Below, piece after piece: positions 24,603 through 29,014 of a stretch of 29,014 bases of DNA. The stretch spans positions 1-29,014 of the forward strand of contig CAKONF010000013.1 of NCBI GenBank assembly GCA_934097015.1, read 5' to 3'. How positions within the stretch are numbered: position 1 is the stretch's first letter; the number at the start of each line of letters is the position of its first letter. This DNA is from an uncultured Bacilli bacterium (GTDB lineage: Bacteria > Bacillota_I > Bacilli_A > RF39 > UBA660). Under the pieces are notes generated by a model. It worked only from the letters and a program-made list of their open reading frames with translations, had not been told where the DNA came from and did not search any database. The position numbers were made by a program, and so were the translations under genes.

Positions 24603-25079
24603 TTACTTTTTCTTAAAAAGTTTTTTCTTATTCTTTTCTTCTTTTTTAGCTTCCTTAATGTATTCTTCCACATTATCTCTAATTAATATTTTAACAAAAT
24701 TATAAAACTTTTCTTGATAATATTCTACATCTAAATTTAAAACACCTTTATAAATATTCATAACATGATATAGATCAATACTAAGCCCAGTACCTCTAAC
24801 AATATCTTCACTGTATAGAAATATTGAATCCAATTTAACACAACATAGCTTATCATAAGTATAAATTGAATTAGGCATATAATAAAAATTATTAGACATC
24901 TTTTTCTTAAAAGTACCTCTAGTTGCATTAGTAATAGGTGCAGTACAATAATATAATTTACCATTATCATTTACATATGAAAATAATACAACAGATAATC
25001 TATTTGGTTTATTATCTTTAAAATTAGTTTTATTAACCATTGTTTTCTTTTGTAAAACAACATCTCCTGGTTTTAACAT
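24603..25079 (-). CDS. Small protein, possibly PemK/MazF-like fold
   Basis: A 158-residue basic protein. The start MLKPGDVVLQKK, then RLSVVLFSY, LYYCTAPIT and LDSIFLYSEDI, has the strand order and the K-x-G-D-V start of PemK/MazF endoribonucleases (SH3-like barrel). The usual R-P-V-V-I core is changed to N-R-L-S-V-V-L-F. The last 60 residues are helical and end in a Lys-rich tail. No antitoxin gene lies beside it, so a toxin role is doubtful; it may be a domesticated RNA-binding relative. AGGAGGGG gives a very strong ribosome binding site. It has its own vegetative promoter and terminator. Confidence 0.6.
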   Translation of the reverse strand: MLKPGDVVLQKKTMVNKTNFKDNKPNRLSVVLFSYVNDNGKLYYCTAPITNATRGTFKKKMSNNFYYMPNSIYTYDKLCCVKLDSIFLYSEDIVRGTGLSIDLYHVMNIYKGVLNLDVEYYQEKFYNFVKILIRDNVEEYIKEAKKEEKNKKKLFKKK

Positions 25080-25101
25080 ATTACCCCTCCTGTGATTTAG
25101 T

Positions 25102-25130
25102 ATTATATATTATTTTTTTTATAAATGCAA
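25102..25130 (-). promoter_or_regulatory. Promoter of the PemK/MazF-like gene
   Basis: On the minus strand TTGCAT (25125-25130), 17-bp spacer, TATAAT (25102-25107), 22 bases before the ATG. Confidence 0.7.
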
Positions 25131-25185
25131 TATATTTCGACAAATATTTTATACATTATATTTTATTATATATATGGTGATTAAA

Positions 25186-25608
25186 TTGAAAAAAATTTAT
25201 AAAATATTTTTAGTATTTATATTTGGTATAGGTTTAGGTTATTATTTATGTACTATTAACCCAAAAAAAATATTTGATACAACATATAAAGCATTTCAAG
25301 TAGGTGTATATACAAATTTAGAAGCAGCAAATATTTATAAAACAAAATATAATAATGCTATTGTTATAAAAGATAATGAATTATATAGAGTTTATGTAGC
25401 TATATTAAGAAATAATAATAATATAGAAAATATGTCTAACTATTTAAATAAAAATAATATTGATTATTACATAAGAGAAATAAATATTGATAATAAAGAT
25501 TTAAAAAACAGTATAGATGAATATGAAAAAATAATGAATAATGATTCAGAAATAGTATTCTTAGAAATAAATAAAATGATTATTAAAAGATATGAGGAAA
25601 GTATATGA
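25186..25608 (+). CDS. Membrane-anchored SPOR-domain-like protein
   Basis: A 141-residue protein with one N-terminal membrane helix (IYKIFLVFIFGIGLGYYLC) and an outside part. That part begins FQVGVYTNLEAANIYKTKY and continues YRVYVAILRNNNN...YYIREI, matching the SPOR fold, which binds glycan strands lacking stem peptides. I prefer TTG at 25186 because GGTGAT (25176-25181) lies just before it. The ATG at 25174 has no binding site and overlaps GGTGAT. The stop overlaps the radC ATG (ATGA). The operon with mreC and mreD supports a wall or division role. The SPOR call is by pattern and moderate. Confidence 0.65.
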   Translation: MKKIYKIFLVFIFGIGLGYYLCTINPKKIFDTTYKAFQVGVYTNLEAANIYKTKYNNAIVIKDNELYRVYVAILRNNNNIENMSNYLNKNNIDYYIREINIDNKDLKNSIDEYEKIMNNDSEIVFLEINKMIIKRYEESI

Positions 25609-26279
25609 AATTAAAAGAATTACCAATCAATGAATTACCAAGAGAAAGACTTATTAAAGTAGGAGAACAAAATTTAACAAATGAAGAGTTATTATCTATT
25701 ATTATTAGAACTGGTACTAAATCAATATCAGTAAAAGAGGTATCAAATAATATATTAAGTAAAGTAAACTCTATAAATGATTTAAATAATATTACTTTAG
25801 AAGAATTATCTAATATTAAAGGAGTAGGTTTAGTTAAAGCAATTACTATAAAAGCTAGTATAGAATTTGGTAAAAGAGTTAGTAATATTGAAATAAATAA
25901 TATGATGAAATTAAATAATAGTGATATAGTTCATGAAGCATTTAAAAGTATATTTATTGGTTTAAATCAAGAAAAATTATTAGCAATATACTTAGATAAT
26001 AAAAAAAGATTAATAAATTATAAAATAATCACTATAGGTACTAAAGATCAAACTATGATTCATCCAAGAGATGTTATATATAATGCAATTAAATGTAATG
26101 CAAGTGCAATAATACTTATTCATAATCATCCATCAGGTATAATAACACCTAGTAAAGCAGATATAGAAATGACTAACATGCTTATTAATTCATGTAATAT
26201 TGTTGGTATACCACTTATAGATCATTTAATAACAAATACTAAAAACTATTATAGTTTTTTTAAGGAGAATAATTTATGA
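25605..26279 (+). CDS. radC: RadC family protein (JAB/MPN domain)
   Basis: A 224-residue RadC (UPF0758). The N-terminal helix-hairpin-helix part is ELSNIKGVGLVKAITIKASIEFGKR. The C-terminal JAB/MPN metalloprotease-like domain has the metal motif H173-N-H175-P-S-G with D186. Despite the name, its role in DNA repair is not supported in E. coli; its true substrate is unknown. Start and stop each overlap the neighbours by ATGA. In Bacilli radC normally stands directly before mreBCD, as it does before mreC here. Confidence 0.93.
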   Translation: MKLKELPINELPRERLIKVGEQNLTNEELLSIIIRTGTKSISVKEVSNNILSKVNSINDLNNITLEELSNIKGVGLVKAITIKASIEFGKRVSNIEINNMMKLNNSDIVHEAFKSIFIGLNQEKLLAIYLDNKKRLINYKIITIGTKDQTMIHPRDVIYNAIKCNASAIILIHNHPSGIITPSKADIEMTNMLINSCNIVGIPLIDHLITNTKNYYSFFKENNL

Positions 26280-26944
26280 AAAAATTAGGTATATATATAA
26301 TTATATTTATTTTAGTAATATTATTTAGAGATAATATATGTTTCTTTTACGGAAATGTTCTTGGAGTATTTAAATTAGATAATAATTATTATGATGGAAT
26401 AATAACTTTAAAAGATGAAAAAATAAACTATTTAGAAAATGAAATAAATAGTATTAATGATTTTAGTAAGAATTTAGATAAAATATACTATTCATATAAA
26501 GTATCAAAAATAATATACAAAGAATCATATAATATGGGAAAATATAAAATACAATATGGTAAAGAAAATAATATTACACTGGGTATGGGCATTACAAATG
26601 AATTTGGTCTCATAGGAAAAATTACTAAAGTAGATGATAAAACAAGTGAATTAACAACCATAAAAGATTTAAAAGATTTAAGTGTTGTTGTAGGCAGTAG
26701 TTATGGTAAATTAAATTATGACTATGAAACTAATACATTTAGTATATCTGATATTAGTAATTATGATAAAGTTTATGTAAATGATTTAGTATATACAAGT
26801 GGATATGGAACAATAAGAGAAAAATTATTAATAGGAAAAGTTATTAAAGTAGACAATACTGATATATCAAAAAAAATTATAGTTAGCAGTGTAGTTGATT
26901 TTAATAATTTAAATTATGTACTGATAGTAGGTGATTTCAATTGA
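26276..26944 (+). CDS. mreC: Rod shape-determining protein MreC
   Basis: Scaffold protein of the elongasome with one N-terminal membrane helix (residues about 4-20), a short coiled coil (about 45-75) and an extracytoplasmic beta-barrel domain. That domain includes GITNEFGLIGKITKVDDKTSELTTI, VVVGSSYGKL and KVYVNDLVYTSGYGTI, typical of MreC (normally G-V-V-G-x-V; DxVxTSGxG). At 222 residues it is short (B. subtilis about 290), mainly through a reduced coiled coil and tail. ATG overlaps the radC stop and the TGA stop overlaps the mreD start. No mreB gene lies between radC and mreC. Confidence 0.9.
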   Translation: MKKLGIYIIIFILVILFRDNICFFYGNVLGVFKLDNNYYDGIITLKDEKINYLENEINSINDFSKNLDKIYYSYKVSKIIYKESYNMGKYKIQYGKENNITLGMGITNEFGLIGKITKVDDKTSELTTIKDLKDLSVVVGSSYGKLNYDYETNTFSISDISNYDKVYVNDLVYTSGYGTIREKLLIGKVIKVDNTDISKKIIVSSVVDFNNLNYVLIVGDFN

Positions 26945-27312
26945 TTATATTAGATTTCTTAATTAATAATTATTTAAATATATTATCATCTCTTATAATA
27001 TTAAATATATTTTATTTAACAAAGAATAAATATTGTTTAATATTAATAATAGATACTTTAATAAACAATATACCTTATATTTCAATAATAATATTATTAT
27101 TATATTTTCTAAATAAACTAATATTTAACAAAATAATAAATAATAATATTAACAAATTTATATTTAGTATAATATATTATTTTATTTTTATAAGTATATT
27201 ATTTTTAATTAATAGATATAATTTTAGTTTTAAATATTATTTATATACTAATATATTTTCTTTTATATTTAATTTATTAATTTACTATATTTATATATTT
27301 TATAAAGAATAG
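26941..27312 (+). CDS. mreD: MreD-like membrane protein
   Basis: A 123-residue, almost wholly hydrophobic protein with four to five predicted membrane helices, rich in Ile, Leu, Asn and Tyr. Sequence alone gives no motif; the call rests on position after mreC and the membrane topology. It starts with TTG at 26941, overlapping the mreC TGA (TTGA), so translation is probably coupled. It is shorter than typical MreD (about 160-170). Confidence 0.65.
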   Translation: MIILDFLINNYLNILSSLIILNIFYLTKNKYCLILIIDTLINNIPYISIIILLLYFLNKLIFNKIINNNINKFIFSIIYYFIFISILFLINRYNFSFKYYLYTNIFSFIFNLLIYYIYIFYKE

Positions 27313-27418
27313 TTGTTAATAATAAATTTAAAAGTAAAATTCTATAAAATAAACTATCAACTTCTTTTTAATTGTTATATTTATCTAAAACCATTTATTA
27401 AAAATGCAAAAAAAAGTG

Positions 27419-27447
27419 TTGAAAAATAGTTATAAATTTGATAGTAT
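27419..27447 (+). promoter_or_regulatory. Promoter of the leader before the third prepilin-like gene
   Basis: TTGAAA (27419-27424), 17-bp spacer, TAGTAT (27442-27447). Predicted start near 27454, 184 bases before the coding start. Confidence 0.6.
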
Positions 27448-27453
27448 TTAATT

Positions 27454-27637
27454 AAGGTAGAAATACCAAATGTAAAACTTTCTATTCATAAAAAAGATGT
27501 AATTAAAGACTTTATGCTTCTCTCCCGACCTCGAAATTTTGTTCGGGGGGGGGGGTATAAACAAGAAGTAGAAATAAAGTCTTTTTTGTGTGAAAAAAAG
27601 ACTATTTATCATGATTAAGAAGGGTAGTGAATATATT
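27454..27637 (+). promoter_or_regulatory. Structured leader with terminator-like hairpin and 11-G tract
   Basis: The 325-base gap 27313-27637 holds no gene. After the promoter come a small hairpin GGTA-GAAA-TACC (27456-27467) and a large one. Its outer stem is AAAGACTTTAT (27505-27515) with ATAAAGTCTTT (27574-27584), 11 bp perfect, followed by T's to 27587, as in an intrinsic terminator. Inner pairs are CTTCT/AGAAG and CCCGA (27524-27528)/TCGGG (27543-27547). Eleven G's stand at 27545-27555, then tataaac. It can be a transcription attenuator, or the 3' end of a separate RNA of about 134 nt. No riboswitch class I know fits. Confidence 0.55.
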
Positions 27638-28591
27638 ATGAAGAATAAAAAAGGTTTTACTATGATAGAAATAATAGTATGTATTTCTATAATGATTGTT
27701 ATTGGAGTTGGTAGTTTTATTGGTATAAGATTAGTAGATAAGCATATTAAAACAACTAAATTACAGCAAATGTCTGATAAAATATTACAAGCTGCTAATG
27801 TATATCTAGAAACTGATAAAGAGGCAAATAAGGAATTATATACTAATAAAAATGGTGTTATTATACCAGTAAGGAAGTTAGTAAATGAAGGCTTAATTGA
27901 TGTAGGTAATATAAATTTAAATGATAAAACAGACTATGTAATAGCATTGTTAGGTAGTGAAGATTCTAACTCTAAATGTACTGGAGTTTATACAGCAACT
28001 GAGTGGGACTTAGGAAGTGGAAAGACAATATACATATGTACTGACAGTAAAGGAAACAGTAATTTAGCTACCATAGATCCTACAAAATATGATAATATAA
28101 CATACGTCAGTAATAAACCATATTATTTCAAAGGAATTGCTCCACAAAATTGGATCAATGTATCAAGAGTTTTGGAATATTATAGTGCCAGGCTCAAAAA
28201 ATGGAATTCATATAATTACTTAGGAAGAATAGTTGCAATCGATTCTGATAACAGCATCATAATCGTTATTGATGAATCACCTTATGATATGCTTAATCGT
28301 AACAAGTTTTATTATAAAGCTAATAATGAACTTTTAACTTCTATAGTTGACATTGATTATTATGCTACTATTGATACAAGTTATATTAATGAATTTAATA
28401 TAAATGATAGAAGTACATTACGTCATTATAGTTGGTTCTTTATAGATAGAACCAGTGATGATTTTAAATATTGCTTTGGTTTCAATCGTGATTGTGAAAC
28501 TGGTAAAAAAATAACATTTAAACTTCCCAATACTTGCAAAATTGATGGAGGTACTGGTGCAAATTGGAATCCTTATACTGTAAAATGTTAA
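27638..28591 (+). CDS. Prepilin-like surface protein (third copy)
   Basis: A 318-residue protein starting MKNKKGFTMIEIIVCISIMIV, a prepilin leader almost identical to that of the gene at 17719. I chose ATG 27638 because the prepilin leader begins here; in-frame GTG 27590 and ATG 27611 would add a hydrophilic extension, although AGAAGGG is 13 bases away, farther than usual. After the pilin helix region, residues about 165-220 read YYFKGIAPQNWINV...GRIVAIDSDNSIIIV. This resembles YYYRGNV...WRIVRINGDGSVRLV in the DGR-like surface protein at the window start. The ends also agree (GGTGANWNPYT versus GGGDGTKENPYT). The WWLSSP region is replaced by HYSWFFIDRTSDDF. Probably cell-surface; function unknown. 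Confidence 0.8.
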   Translation: MKNKKGFTMIEIIVCISIMIVIGVGSFIGIRLVDKHIKTTKLQQMSDKILQAANVYLETDKEANKELYTNKNGVIIPVRKLVNEGLIDVGNINLNDKTDYVIALLGSEDSNSKCTGVYTATEWDLGSGKTIYICTDSKGNSNLATIDPTKYDNITYVSNKPYYFKGIAPQNWINVSRVLEYYSARLKKWNSYNYLGRIVAIDSDNSIIIVIDESPYDMLNRNKFYYKANNELLTSIVDIDYYATIDTSYINEFNINDRSTLRHYSWFFIDRTSDDFKYCFGFNRDCETGKKITFKLPNTCKIDGGTGANWNPYTVKC

Positions 28592-28594
28592 TAT

Positions 28595-28633
28595 AATGAT
28601 ACATTTATTTTAAATTAATAATATTATCATTTT
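28595..28633 (+). terminator. Weak hairpin after the third prepilin-like gene
   Basis: AATGATA (28595-28601) pairs with TATCATT (28625-28631), with a long loop and only a short T-run. It is a weak terminator candidate. Confidence 0.35.
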
Positions 28634-28644
28634 AAAATAATAAG

Positions 28645-28653
28645 CATATACTT
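28645..28653 (+). promoter_or_regulatory. Candidate sporulation -10 before spoVIF-like gene
   Basis: CATATACTT ends 14 bases before the ATG at 28668. It resembles the CATATTATT boxes before spoIVA and cwlJ and the sigma-K pattern CATAnnnTA. The -35 is not clear. Confidence 0.25.
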
Positions 28654-28667
28654 TATTGGGGGTATGT

Positions 28668-28910
28668 ATGAACTTAAATGATGAATTTTTTGGTAAAGTA
28701 AAAAATAAAACTAACGTAGATAAAGAAACTTTAGTTGATCTTGCTAAAAGGCTAAATGAGAATAATATGAAAGATGAAACTGTACTTAGAAGTATAATAA
28801 GAGATTTATCTAAAATAACAGGTAAAAGTGTTAGTTTAGATAAAGAGCAAAAAATAATTGATACTATAAAAAAAGATAAAGTTCCAAAAAATATTGATAA
28901 ATTTTTTTAA
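28668..28910 (+). CDS. spoVIF: Stage VI sporulation protein F-like (SpoVIF)
   Basis: An 80-residue soluble protein. The pattern is FFGKVKNKTNVDKETLVDLAKRL, then KDETVLRSIIRDLSKITGKSV, then KEQKIIDTIKKDKVPKNIDKFF. It matches SpoVIF (YjcC family), a small mother-cell protein needed for late coat assembly with GerE in B. subtilis (about 87 residues). I chose ATG 28668, which has GGGGG five bases upstream; an in-frame TTG at 28656 lies before the binding site. With spoIVA and cwlJ it makes three late-sporulation genes in the window. The match is by memory of the family pattern. Confidence 0.75.
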   Translation: MNLNDEFFGKVKNKTNVDKETLVDLAKRLNENNMKDETVLRSIIRDLSKITGKSVSLDKEQKIIDTIKKDKVPKNIDKFF

Positions 28911-28919
28911 ATCAAAATC

Positions 28920-28942
28920 AAGAAGTTATTATACTTCTTTTT
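28920..28942 (+). terminator. Terminator after spoVIF-like gene
   Basis: AAGAAGT (28920-28926), loop tattat, ACTTCTT (28933-28939), then T's to 28942. Confidence 0.7.
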
Positions 28943-28966
28943 ACATTTTATTTACTTTATATTTAC

Positions 28967-28997
28967 AGACTAAAATTATATTTTTGGTCTTTTTTTA
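28967..28997. terminator. Second hairpin terminator at the window end
   Basis: AGACTAAAA (28967-28975) pairs with TTTTGGTCT (28982-28990, one G-U), followed by T's to 28997. It may be a tandem terminator or serve a gene beyond the edge. Confidence 0.6.
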
Positions 28998-29014
28998 ATA
29001 CAAAATTTTGTTAT

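Noticed and set aside
27590..27637. Upstream GTG or ATG start for the third prepilin-like protein
   Set aside because: They would put a hydrophilic extension before the prepilin leader and have no good ribosome binding site; GTG 27590 lies just after the terminator T-run.
27454..27637. Known riboswitch (for example c-di-GMP) controlling the prepilin gene
   Set aside because: No conserved core of c-di-GMP or any other class I know is present; only hairpins and the G-tract are seen.
1..29014. CRISPR array, insertion sequence, prophage or rRNA
   Set aside because: No regularly spaced direct repeats, transposase or integrase gene, phage module or rRNA sequence was found on either strand.

Overview
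The window is chromosomal DNA of a very AT-rich, spore-forming, Gram-positive-type bacterium. The best guess is an uncultured gut lineage of class Bacilli (RF39- or Erysipelotrichales-like); that placement is inference. Evidence: SpoIVA, a CwlJ/SleB-type cortex hydrolase and a SpoVIF-like protein; an asparagine T-box; Bacillus-like promoters (often extended -10, TGnTATAAT) and GGTGAT-type ribosome binding sites. The genetic code is standard: TGA is a stop at several ATGA gene overlaps, and the one tRNA-Trp has anticodon CCA.

Layout. 1-1100: 3' part of a surface protein whose last 120 bases are strikingly GC-rich and built of NNC codons, the signature of a diversity-generating retroelement (DGR) variable region. 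1072-5803: a dicarboxylate/amino-acid symporter, a Sel1-repeat protein and a 697-residue Lys/Glu-rich coiled-coil protein. 5923-10338: envelope and tRNA-modification genes (murF, a candidate small RNA, uppP, then the overlapping tsaB-rimI-tsaD operon). 10406-13777: phosphoketolase, an unknown protein and a CwlJ-like hydrolase. 13986-16017: tRNA-Trp, divergent from a T-box-controlled asnB. 16084-20070: two large prepilin-like proteins in tandem that share a C-terminal module. 20168-25079: pyruvate phosphate dikinase, then spoIVA and a PemK/MazF-like gene on the minus strand. 25186-27312: overlapping operon SPOR protein-radC-mreC-mreD without mreB. 27313-28910: a leader with a strong hairpin and an 11-G tract, a third prepilin-like gene and a spoVIF-like gene.

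How the genes work together. Four genes encode, or probably encode, surface proteins. Three have type IV-type prepilin N-termini, and the fourth is cut by the window edge. The truncated one and the last one appear to share a C-terminal domain, and the truncated one carries the DGR-like region. MurF, UppP, MreC/D and the SPOR protein make and shape peptidoglycan. SpoIVA, the CwlJ-like enzyme and SpoVIF belong to spore coat assembly and germination; all three have a CATATnnTT box near the start that could be a mother-cell sigma-factor -10. Phosphoketolase and PPDK point to fermentative sugar metabolism. Terminator hairpins are often built into gene 3' ends and sometimes fused to the next promoter, so the DNA is very compact.
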